Source: DASPNH01 sp035626675 (lineage in GTDB: Bacteria > Desulfobacterota > Binatia > UBA1149 > CAITLU01). Taken from it: 64,000 nucleotides of DNA. Under the pieces are notes generated by a model, which was given only the letters and a program-made list of their open reading frames with translations, was not told where the DNA came from and did no database searches. Location: positions 39,741-103,740 of the forward strand of contig DASPNH010000157.1 in NCBI GenBank assembly GCA_035626675.1. The letters run 5' to 3'. Numbering within the stretch: position 1 is the stretch's first letter; each line of letters begins with the position of its first letter. Below, in pieces: positions 8,871-16,563 of this stretch. A program made the position numbers and the translations under genes.

Positions 8871-9938
8871 TCAGCCGATCTTCAGCGTGAAGCGGTCCAT
8901 CGTCAGGCGCGCCGCGGGCACGTTTTCGAGATACGGCATGACTCCGGCCTCGCCGAGGATCTCGCCGACCACCGATTTCTCCGCCGATGCCAGGCTCGCG
9001 TAGCGCTCGGCCGTTCGGCGATGCCGCCAGACCGAGTAGGCGCTGGCGATGCGCTGCTCGGGAACGCCGAAGAAGCTCTGCTCGATGATGCCGACCACGC
9101 GCGAAGGCTCCTCGCCGTCGCGCTGGGCGCCGATGGCCTCGGAGACGAACGCGCTGACGGCCATCTGCATCGGCACGAAGACGCCGCCGATCTCCGACAG
9201 CAGCGGTGCCAGCGACTCGCGCACTTCGGGCGGCTTGGCCCACGGCGCTGGCGGTCCGGCCGCGCTGACCTCGTGCAGCCACGCCATGACGTTGGGAGCG
9301 TTCTCGCGCACGATGCGCGCCGGCACCGGGTCGCGCGCGAAATGCGCGAACATGGGACCGTGAATGGCGTAGTCGGCAATGGTGATGCAGTCGCCGAGAA
9401 CGTAGCGGCTGACGGCGAAGTGCGTGTCCAGCACTTCTAGGAAATGCAGGAACCACTCCTCCATCGTCAGCCGCGTCTTGTCGGTGACGCCGACGAAGGC
9501 CAGCGCTCCGGCCATCTGTGCGGCCAGCTTGCCCGCGATGGGCCCGAAGACCGCCGACCAGTCCTCCTCCACCCACGCGCGCTGCTCGGGAAAGCTCCAG
9601 CGATAGTGCAGCGCCAGCGGCACCAGCATCTCGTCGCAGAAATCCTGGATCACCTCGGCCACGATCCGCACGGCCGGATCCTCGGGCAGGATCGCCGGCG
9701 TCGGGCACAGCTCCTCGATACGCTCGAACATGCGCGGGCTGTCCTGCAGGATCTCACCCGCGTCGGTCTCCAGCACCGGAATGAAACGCACGCCGGTCTT
9801 GGGCGTGATGACGTCGCGCTGCACCTCGCGCGTGGGCCAGATCTCGGCGTGCTCGATCTTCTTGTAGACCAGCGCCGGGCGTATCTTGCCCGAGAAGTAG
9901 GACATGGGTGCAGCATAGAATTTCCACGGCGTGCTCAT
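8871..9938 (-). CDS. Glutathione S-transferase-like protein
   Basis: The 355-residue product begins with a thioredoxin-like GST N-terminal domain (WKFYAAPMSYFSGKIRPAL, then FIPVLETDAGEILQDS with the cis-Pro and Asp-Ser glutathione-binding motif). An all-alpha C-terminal region follows, with YVLGDCITIADYAIHGPM, the usual helix-6 signature. It is about 100 residues longer than a typical GST, the excess lying in the C-terminal half. It should use glutathione or act as a non-catalytic thiol-binding protein; no substrate can be assigned. I used the ATG at 9938 because the GST fold starts directly after it; the frame stays open upstream only as antisense of lnt. It leads the three-gene minus-strand operon with the dehydrogenase and CoA transferase. 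Confidence 0.8.
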   Translation of the reverse strand: MSTPWKFYAAPMSYFSGKIRPALVYKKIEHAEIWPTREVQRDVITPKTGVRFIPVLETDAGEILQDSPRMFERIEELCPTPAILPEDPAVRIVAEVIQDFCDEMLVPLALHYRWSFPEQRAWVEEDWSAVFGPIAGKLAAQMAGALAFVGVTDKTRLTMEEWFLHFLEVLDTHFAVSRYVLGDCITIADYAIHGPMFAHFARDPVPARIVRENAPNVMAWLHEVSAAGPPAPWAKPPEVRESLAPLLSEIGGVFVPMQMAVSAFVSEAIGAQRDGEEPSRVVGIIEQSFFGVPEQRIASAYSVWRHRRTAERYASLASAEKSVVGEILGEAGVMPYLENVPAARLTMDRFTLKIG

Positions 9939-9948
9939 GTGGCCTTCC

Positions 9949-11502
9949 CTAGCGGCGGCGCCGGGTAGTTGCGACCCTTGCCGGCGCGGCCGCGAGCAGG
10001 ATCGCGCCCATCGCCATCGACGCCCAGACCACCCAGTCCCCCCATCGCACATACAGTGTCGTCGCCGTGCTCGGCCGCACGTCCTCGACCAGCGCGACGG
10101 CGCTCTGACGCGCAGGCAGCCTCGCCATGAGATGGCCGGTGGCATCGACCACTGCCGAGATTCCGGTAGTCGCGACGCGCACCAGCGGGCGCCGCGTCTC
10201 GACGGCGCGAAGACGCGTGGCGGCGAAGTGCTGCTCGGGACCGGCGCCGGCATCGAACCAGGAGTCGTTGGAGAGATTGACCAGCACGGTGGCGCCTTCG
10301 CGTGTCAGCCGCCGCGCAAGGCGAGGGTCGGCAGCCTCCAGGCACATCAGTGATCCGATGCGCTGCTCGTAGAACGCGAAGAGCGTGGGCTTGTCGCCTT
10401 CGGCGTAGGCGCCCTGCCACGTGCTGCCGGCAAGCCAGCTCGCCCAGTGCGGCCGCGTCTCGGTGTAGGGCATCAGGCGCATCTTGTCGGAGGCCACCGG
10501 TTCGCCGCCATCGAGCGGGAAGTAGAACGCCGAGTTGAAGACGCGCACCGAGCCGGTCTGGTCGCTGGTGCTGCGCGAGCCGCCGGCGATGATCGCGGTG
10601 TCCAGCGTCGTTGCCAGCGTCCGGACGGTCTGCGCGCGCTCGGGGTTGGCATCGAGCAGGAACGGCAGCGCGTTCTCCGGCCAGACGATGACGTCGACGT
10701 CCCAGAGCTCGCCCGAGCGGCTGAGGTCGAGCAGGTTCTGCATGTGTTCGTCGGCCCCTGCGGCATCCCACAGCACGCTTTTGCCCACCGACGGCTGCAC
10801 CAGACCGATGCGCAGCGATGCGTGCCCGGCCTCCAGCGCTTCCAGTCGCATCCAGCCGTATGCGCAAGGCGAGGCGGCAAGTAGCACGCTCAGCACCAGC
10901 GGCCACGCGCGCCGCTCGGTCCACGCCATCGCCGCGGATGCGGCGAAGGCCGCGGCGATCCAGGTCAGCAGCCAGACGCCCCCGAGTTCGGCGACCTGGC
11001 GAACGAGCCGCAACGGTGCCAGCGCATCACCGAGCAGAGCCCACGGGTTTCCGTATCCGAGGATCGCACGCATCCATTCGAAGGAGGTCCAGAGACACGC
11101 AAAGCCGGCGATGCGTGCCAGAGCGCTCGAGTGCGCGAGCAGACGGATGCAAACGAATGCCGCGCCATACCACAGCGCGACGCCCGAGCTCAGTAGCGGA
11201 ACGGCGAGCGTGAAAGCGAAACTGAAGCCGCTGCTGCGACCGAAGAAGTCGCGTGCCGCCAGAAAGCTCCAGTGTCCCACGATGGCGAGCGAGGTCAGGT
11301 AGCCGAATGCGAAGCCCGCCGCCGCGGCGGTGGGAAGACCGAAGCGCAGGCGCGGATCCATCAGCACGGCTGCCACCGGAGTCAGGGCGATCCACGCCAG
11401 CGCGTTCCCGTCGAATGGTGGGTAGGCTAGGGTGTAGGCCGCGCACGTGAGCAATGTGGCGACAAGAACGGCGCCGTGGCCCGAGGAGGAGAAGAAGCCC
11501 AC
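9949..11502 (-). CDS. lnt: Apolipoprotein N-acyltransferase
   Basis: Lnt N-acylates the N-terminal Cys of lipoproteins in the inner membrane, the last step of lipoprotein maturation. From the GTG at 11502 the protein is 517 residues, the normal family length. Several membrane helices fill the N-terminal half, including the typical LAYPPFDGNALAW segment. The periplasmic carbon-nitrogen hydrolase domain carries Glu276 (VWPENALPF), Lys340 (SDKMRLMPYTE) and nucleophile Cys387 (SLMCLEAAD), and a final helix anchors the C-terminus. A longer in-frame ATG start at 11646 adds a charged leader not expected for Lnt. Even the GTG start overlaps by 56 bases the proposed start of the divergent kinase gene, so one of the two starts may be wrong. 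It ends 10 bases before the GST-like gene. Confidence 0.92.
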   Translation of the reverse strand: MGFFSSSGHGAVLVATLLTCAAYTLAYPPFDGNALAWIALTPVAAVLMDPRLRFGLPTAAAAGFAFGYLTSLAIVGHWSFLAARDFFGRSSGFSFAFTLAVPLLSSGVALWYGAAFVCIRLLAHSSALARIAGFACLWTSFEWMRAILGYGNPWALLGDALAPLRLVRQVAELGGVWLLTWIAAAFAASAAMAWTERRAWPLVLSVLLAASPCAYGWMRLEALEAGHASLRIGLVQPSVGKSVLWDAAGADEHMQNLLDLSRSGELWDVDVIVWPENALPFLLDANPERAQTVRTLATTLDTAIIAGGSRSTSDQTGSVRVFNSAFYFPLDGGEPVASDKMRLMPYTETRPHWASWLAGSTWQGAYAEGDKPTLFAFYEQRIGSLMCLEAADPRLARRLTREGATVLVNLSNDSWFDAGAGPEQHFAATRLRAVETRRPLVRVATTGISAVVDATGHLMARLPARQSAVALVEDVRPSTATTLYVRWGDWVVWASMAMGAILLAAAPARVATTRRRR

Positions 11503-14053
11503 ACGCTCGCCCTTAGATGTCGTCGGTAGCGATGACAAGGCACCCGCTGCCAGCTTTCGGCGGCCCGCTGCCGTCGTCCAGGTCATCGTCGCGGCAATGG
11601 CGGCGGTGATCGTGCTGGTGTGCGGGCTCTCCTCGCTGGCACGCATCGGCTCGCCGTATCCGGGGTTCTTCGTATGGGAGAACCTGTTCGTTCCGGCGGT
11701 GGGCCTGCCGAGCTGGCCCGGTGCGGCTTCGGGTCTTAGGTATCATTCGTGGCTGCGCTCCGCCGACGCGGCGCCGCTTGCCACGGCGGCCGATCTGGAC
11801 GCGATCGTATCGAAGAAGGCGCTTGGCCACAGCATCACCTACCAGGCCGAGCACGGCCACGATCGCTATACGGTCGGCATTCCCGTCACCGTCTTCGGCG
11901 TCGAATCCTGGGCCGTCAGCACGGGCGTCTACTTCCTGAATTCGTTCGTGCTGCTGCTGCTGGCGATGGCCATGCTCTTCGTCAAGCCGGGCGATCCGGC
12001 GCCGATGGCCGTCTTCTACTTCGCCATCGCGCAGGCTCTGTACCTGGCCACCGCCATCGACCTCTTCGGACCGTACCGCTTCCGTCTCGCCTACTTCTTC
12101 TTTGCCGGCCTGACGCCGACCGCCACGCTCTACATGCTCAGCCGGTTTCCCGTCGAGCGCCGCCGCGGGCCAGGCGGCGACGTCGCGCTGCTGGGCGCAC
12201 TGGCGGCATCGCTGGCCTACGGGCTGCTTTCGAACGTCGCGTTCTTTCGCAATCCGGACCTGCTGCTGGCGCTCGACCGCATGGTGCACGTGGCGATGGC
12301 CGGCAGCGCGCTTGCCGCGTTCGTGTTCTTCGCCTGGCACTTCCTGACTGCGCGCAGCGAGGCGGTACGCCAGCGCACCCTGGTCGTGCTGCTGGGCAGC
12401 CTCGGCGCGTTCCTGCCTACGATGATCTTTCTGCTGGCATTCTACGGGGGCATCGTCTCGCTGCCGTTCAACTTCCTGGCCGTGCCGTTCATGCTGTTTC
12501 CTCTCGGCATCGGTTACGCCGTGGCGCGCCACGATCTCTTCGACATCGACACCGTCATCAAGCGCACCATCGTCTACGCCACGCTCAGTGCGTTCGTGTT
12601 CGCGACCTACTCGGTGGTGATCGGGCTGTTCGACTATTTCTTCGAGAACGCGACGCCGGTGGCCTCGCGCATCGCCGAAGGCATCCTGATCGTCGCCCTG
12701 GTGCTGGTCACCAACCCGAGCCGCCAGCGCATCCAGGCCGCCGTCAACCGGCTCTACGACCGCGGCCGGTACGAGTATCGCGTCGTGGTGGCGTCGGCGG
12801 CGCGCGCTTTCACTCGCATCCTGGAGCTGGACCACCTCGTGCCGGCCGTGCTCGAGCTGATCGACACGACGCTGCAGCCCGAGTTCGCGCGCGTCTACAC
12901 CAGCGGACAGGGCTTGCCGCGGCTTCGAGGCGAGCTGCTGCACCCTCCGGGACAAAGCCCGCAGCTCCACACGTCCTCCTCCGCACTCACCGAGGCTGGC
13001 CTGCAATCGCTCGCGCACGTGCTGACGCGGCAGGAGGCGGTGCTGGATGCGCGCCGACCGTCACGCCATGCGCCCGCCGAGGCGATCTCGGCGATGGCCG
13101 CCAGCGGCGCCGATCTGGCGGTCGGCATGACCTTGGAAGGAAGGCCGGTCGGCTTTCTGCTGGTGGGGCCCAAGCGGTCGGGCGGCATGCACACGCGCGA
13201 GGACGTCGATCTGCTGCGCACCATCGCCAACCAGCTGGCGGTGGCGCTGCACAATGCCGAGGCCTTCCGCACCATCGATGCGCTGGCGCGCGACCTCGAA
13301 GGCAAGAACGTCGAGCTCGCTGGTGCGCTCGAGGAGCTGCGTTCGGCGCAGGACGAGCTGGTGGTCAAGGAGAGGCTGGCGGCCGTCGGCGAGCTTGCCA
13401 GCGCGGTGGCACACACCATCCGCAACCCGCTTGCCGGCATGCGCGCCTCGGCGCAGCAGGCGACCATCGAGCTGGCCGACCATCCCAGCACAGATCTGGT
13501 CGAGGCGTTCGTGCGCGAGACCGATCGCCTCAGCGCGCGAATCGATGCGCTGCTGAACTTCGCGCGGCCCTTCTACCCGGAACCGCGGATCGTCGTTCTG
13601 GGCGATCTGCTGACCGAGGCGGTCGCGCAGACCCGGGGCAAGGCCGAGGCAAGGGGCGTGGTCGTTCACGTGGAGAAAGGCACGGAGGCGCTGGCCGTGC
13701 GCGTAGACCCGGCGCTGTTCGAGCAGCTCGCCATCGAGCTGGTCGCCAATGCCATCGACGCCAGTCCGCGCGGCGGCGCCGTCATCGTGGTTGCAGCCCA
13801 GACTCAGGATGGCCAGCGCTATTTGGAGGTGCGGGATGCCGGCCCGGGCATTCCGGAGGAGAAAGCCGGTGAGCTCTTCCGCATGTTCTTCACCACCAAG
13901 GCCAAGGGAACCGGCATCGGCCTGGCCACGGTCAAGAAAATCGCGGATGCACACGGCGCCACGATCACGGTCGGCAGGGCCAGCGAAGGCGGCGCATGCT
14001 TCCGGGTCACGTTGCCCGCCGCGGCCATGGCGTCACCGCTCGAGCGACGCTGA
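11447..14053 (+). CDS. Multi-pass membrane histidine kinase with GAF-like domain
   Basis: Up to 868 residues. The N-terminal half has about eight hydrophobic segments, starting with one at about 40-62. A GAF-like region follows (about 455-610, with DLLRTIANQLAVALHNAEA). A coiled coil leads to HisKA with His656 in AVAHTIRNP. The HATPase domain has ELVANAIDAS, DAGPGIPEEKAGELFRMFFTTK and GTGIGLATV. This kinase type differs from the FSYSVSHDLR kinases elsewhere in the window and is closer to the partners of NtrC-like regulators. An NtrC-type regulator lies 220 bases downstream on the opposite strand and is the likely partner. The GTG start at 11447 overlaps the divergent lnt; an in-frame ATG at 11597 would remove the overlap but shorten the first helix. 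Confidence 0.87.
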   Translation: MSNVATRTAPWPEEEKKPTRSPLDVVGSDDKAPAASFRRPAAVVQVIVAAMAAVIVLVCGLSSLARIGSPYPGFFVWENLFVPAVGLPSWPGAASGLRYHSWLRSADAAPLATAADLDAIVSKKALGHSITYQAEHGHDRYTVGIPVTVFGVESWAVSTGVYFLNSFVLLLLAMAMLFVKPGDPAPMAVFYFAIAQALYLATAIDLFGPYRFRLAYFFFAGLTPTATLYMLSRFPVERRRGPGGDVALLGALAASLAYGLLSNVAFFRNPDLLLALDRMVHVAMAGSALAAFVFFAWHFLTARSEAVRQRTLVVLLGSLGAFLPTMIFLLAFYGGIVSLPFNFLAVPFMLFPLGIGYAVARHDLFDIDTVIKRTIVYATLSAFVFATYSVVIGLFDYFFENATPVASRIAEGILIVALVLVTNPSRQRIQAAVNRLYDRGRYEYRVVVASAARAFTRILELDHLVPAVLELIDTTLQPEFARVYTSGQGLPRLRGELLHPPGQSPQLHTSSSALTEAGLQSLAHVLTRQEAVLDARRPSRHAPAEAISAMAASGADLAVGMTLEGRPVGFLLVGPKRSGGMHTREDVDLLRTIANQLAVALHNAEAFRTIDALARDLEGKNVELAGALEELRSAQDELVVKERLAAVGELASAVAHTIRNPLAGMRASAQQATIELADHPSTDLVEAFVRETDRLSARIDALLNFARPFYPEPRIVVLGDLLTEAVAQTRGKAEARGVVVHVEKGTEALAVRVDPALFEQLAIELVANAIDASPRGGAVIVVAAQTQDGQRYLEVRDAGPGIPEEKAGELFRMFFTTKAKGTGIGLATVKKIADAHGATITVGRASEGGACFRVTLPAAAMASPLERR

Positions 14054-14235
14054 ACCACCGTATCGACATCCCGACCTCGATCCCGGGGCTTTCGTTCGAG
14101 GAAGCCTGGCAAGATCACGTCGAGGCGGAGCTCGACGGGTTGCCTGTGCATTTCATCGGCCTCACGGCTCTGCTCACCAACGAGCCTGCTGCCGGTCGGC
14201 GTCGCGATCTCAGCGACGTGGATGAGCTGGAGTAG
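14054..14235 (+). pseudogene. C-terminal remnant of a nucleotidyltransferase-like protein
   Basis: Right after the kinase stop, one frame encodes about 60 residues that read like the end of a small nucleotidyltransferase family often found near toxin-antitoxin genes. The pieces are RIDIPTSIPGLSFEEAW, LDGLPVHFIGL, then LLTNEPAAGRRRDLSDVDELE. The last part matches the family pattern of a Lys/Arg-rich loop, GRxxDLxD and a terminal Leu-Glu. The N-terminal half with the catalytic GSxxxxD motif is absent: the sequence upstream in this frame is simply the kinase gene read out of frame. I see no start codon or ribosome-binding site of its own. It looks like the stump of a deleted gene; family assignment is from memory of the motif. 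Confidence 0.6.
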
Positions 14236-14274
14236 TCGGCGCCGGCAAGAGCTGCCTTCTTCGCGTGAAGGCGC

Positions 14275-15723
14275 TCAGCTCTCGTATTTCGCCAGACGGT
14301 ACCGGAACATGTCGCGAGACATTCCGAGCAAGCGGCCTGCTTCGGTCTTGCTGCCGCCGGCCTGGGCGAGCGCGCGCTGCAACAGCTCGCGCTCCAGCTC
14401 CTCGAAGGCGATGGGGCCGCGCGAGAAATCGACGCGCAGGCGGCCTGCGGCAAGATCGATGGCGGGCGACTCCTCGGCTTTCGCAGCTTTGGCAGGGCCG
14501 CAGTGATCGGCACTCGCTTCCACGCCGCCGGTGGGCGCACCGCTTCGCGGTAGAGCGAGATCGGCGGCATCGATGACGTCACCGGTTGCCAGCACCAGCG
14601 CACGCTCGATGGTATGGCTCAGCTCGCGGATGTTGCCCGGCCAGGCATGGCTGGCAAGCGCGGCGCGCGCAGCGTCGGTCAGGCGCGGCCGCGGCAGCGC
14701 GTATGCAGCGGCGTGCCGGTCCAGGAAGACTTCGGCCAGCAGCGTCACGTCCTGCTCGCGCTCGCGCAGCGGCGGCAGGGGCACCTCGACGACGTGGATG
14801 CGGTGGTAGAGGTCCTGGCGGAAGCGTCCCTCGGCCACCGACTGCTCCAGGTCCATGTGGGTGGCGGTGACGAACGAGCATCGCACGGGCCTGTCGCGCG
14901 TGCTTCCGAGCCGTCGCACCACTCGCTCGTCGATGACCTTGAGCAGCTTGGCCTGAAGGCCGAGGCTCATGTGTCCGATCTCGTCGAAGAACATCGTGCC
15001 CGCCTCGGCCGCTTCCAGAAGGCCGGGCTTGGCCGCGACGGCGCCGGTGAAAGCGCCGCGCTCGTAACCGAAGAGCTCGGCTTCCAGCAGGTCTTCGGGG
15101 ATGGCGGTGCAATTGACCTCGATCAGCGGCGCGTCCTTTCGGATCGACGCGCGATGGATCGCCCGTGCAACCAGACCTTTGCCCGTGCCGGTCTCGCCGC
15201 TGAGCAGGACCGTCGGCCCTACACCGCCTTCGCGTTGCAGACCGGCCACGCGATGAATGAGAGCACGCATCCGCTCGACGGCAGCCGAGCTTCCCAGGAT
15301 TCCCTCGACCTGGCCGTCGGACAGATGTCGGGAGCGATAGTACTCGAGCTCGCGCCTGAGCCCCTCGCCGCGCAGACACCGCTCGACCACCAGCTGCAGC
15401 TCGCCGAGGTCGACGGGCTTGCGAAGATAGTCCGCGGCGCCATCGCGCATCGCGGCCACTGCGTCCTCGACGGTGCCATGCGCGGTGATCAGGACGACCG
15501 GTATCTCCGGATGATCCGCCTTGACGGCGCGAAGAAGGTCATGCCCGGTACGCCCCGGAAGGCGGTGATCGGTCAGGATGATGTCGGGCGGGCCTTGGCC
15601 GATCATCTCGAGTGCCTCTTCGGCGCTCTCCGCGGTTCGCGTCACGTGACCCCGTCCGCGCAGATTGCGCGCCAAAGTCATGCGCAGCACTTCTTCGTCC
15701 TCGACAATGAGAATGTCGGCCAT
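14275..15723 (-). CDS. Sigma-54-dependent NtrC-family response regulator
   Basis: A 482-residue activator with a complete three-domain layout. The receiver domain has acidic residues EDEE at 8-11, phospho-acceptor Asp52 (LTDHRLPG) and Lys102 (LRKPVD). The AAA+ domain has Walker A GETGTGKG at 176-183, the sigma-54-contacting loop GAFTGA at 223-228 and Walker B FFDEIG at 245-250. A Fis-type helix-turn-helix lies at about 440-480 (KTEAGRLLGMSRDMFRYRL). Once phosphorylated it should oligomerise and drive open-complex formation by sigma-54 RNA polymerase; the targets are unknown. The nearest candidate kinase is the convergent membrane kinase at 11447-14053. The exported-protein genes from 15952 diverge from it and could be targets, although I did not find a clear -24/-12 promoter there. 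Confidence 0.93.
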   Translation of the reverse strand: MADILIVEDEEVLRMTLARNLRGRGHVTRTAESAEEALEMIGQGPPDIILTDHRLPGRTGHDLLRAVKADHPEIPVVLITAHGTVEDAVAAMRDGAADYLRKPVDLGELQLVVERCLRGEGLRRELEYYRSRHLSDGQVEGILGSSAAVERMRALIHRVAGLQREGGVGPTVLLSGETGTGKGLVARAIHRASIRKDAPLIEVNCTAIPEDLLEAELFGYERGAFTGAVAAKPGLLEAAEAGTMFFDEIGHMSLGLQAKLLKVIDERVVRRLGSTRDRPVRCSFVTATHMDLEQSVAEGRFRQDLYHRIHVVEVPLPPLREREQDVTLLAEVFLDRHAAAYALPRPRLTDAARAALASHAWPGNIRELSHTIERALVLATGDVIDAADLALPRSGAPTGGVEASADHCGPAKAAKAEESPAIDLAAGRLRVDFSRGPIAFEELERELLQRALAQAGGSKTEAGRLLGMSRDMFRYRLAKYES

Positions 15724-15951
15724 AGATCATCCTGACTTTGCCAACCGTGACCGAGCCCGTGAAGACCGCAAGCGCGCGGGCGAGAGATCGTGGGCGCGTT
15801 CACCCGACGCGGGTGATCTGCCCCGCACCGCTCGCTGCCGCCGCTCGCGCAGCGGCGACGCCGCTTTCGGGGCGGCAAATCGTGGGGAATTCGTCGCGCC
15901 CGAGCGCTCGAATGTCGTTCCGTTGCGGCACGTCTCCTGCAAGCAATAACC

Positions 15952-16563
15952 GTGGCGATGAGTTCGGGAGAAGAAGAGAGACGATTCGTTTCGTGGCGCT
16001 GGCGCGAAGGCGGGCTGGCGTGTGGCGGCAAAGGGCCGCTGGCATGTCGTCGCAGCGGCAGCATCAGGCGCGTTCGCCCGCTGCGGTGGCTCGTCCCCCT
16101 TCTTGCTTCGCTGGTCACCACGTTGCTGCCCCACACCGCTGAGGCAGGATCGACCGATCCCGTGCTTCTCATCGGAAGCGCCGCCGTACGCGGCGACAGC
16201 GCCGCCGCCCTTCTCGAGCTGACCGGAACCTGGGCTTTCGACGATGTCCTACAGGTTACCTTCCCGCTCAACGTCGTGGTGAGCCAGGGCAGCACCTTCG
16301 CGCGATTTCCCGCCGGCGCGCCGGCGCGCTCGGGCAGCTACGCGGGCCTGAGCGACGGATTGGGCACGGGCGAGATCGATGCGCTGGAAAAGGCTGGCGC
16401 CAGCGATCCCGCGGCGGCCATCATCCACATCGACGGCCATACGATGAAGGTGGCGCTGCCTCCGGTGTTCGAGGCCGGGCCCGTTCGCGTCCTTCTGTAC
16501 GTGCGTCTGCCTGGAGAAGGGACGTTTCTGAGTAACGTCGTCACGCCGCAGGTGGCGCCGTGA
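15952..16563 (+). CDS. Exported protein of unknown function
   Basis: I do not recognise this family. The 203-residue product has a basic leader of about 46 residues, then a hydrophobic signal segment (LRWLVPLLASLVTTLL) cleaved near AEAGS. The mature part is about 130 residues, rich in Val, Thr and Gly, with alternating hydrophobic residues that suggest a beta-sandwich. It starts at GTG 15952, or at ATG 15958 two codons later; no start lies closer to the signal segment. Its stop overlaps the start of the next gene by four bases (GTGA), so the two are translationally coupled and probably act together outside the inner membrane. It diverges from the NtrC-type regulator gene across a 228-base gap. 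Confidence 0.6.
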   Translation: MAMSSGEEERRFVSWRWREGGLACGGKGPLACRRSGSIRRVRPLRWLVPLLASLVTTLLPHTAEAGSTDPVLLIGSAAVRGDSAAALLELTGTWAFDDVLQVTFPLNVVVSQGSTFARFPAGAPARSGSYAGLSDGLGTGEIDALEKAGASDPAAAIIHIDGHTMKVALPPVFEAGPVRVLLYVRLPGEGTFLSNVVTPQVAP

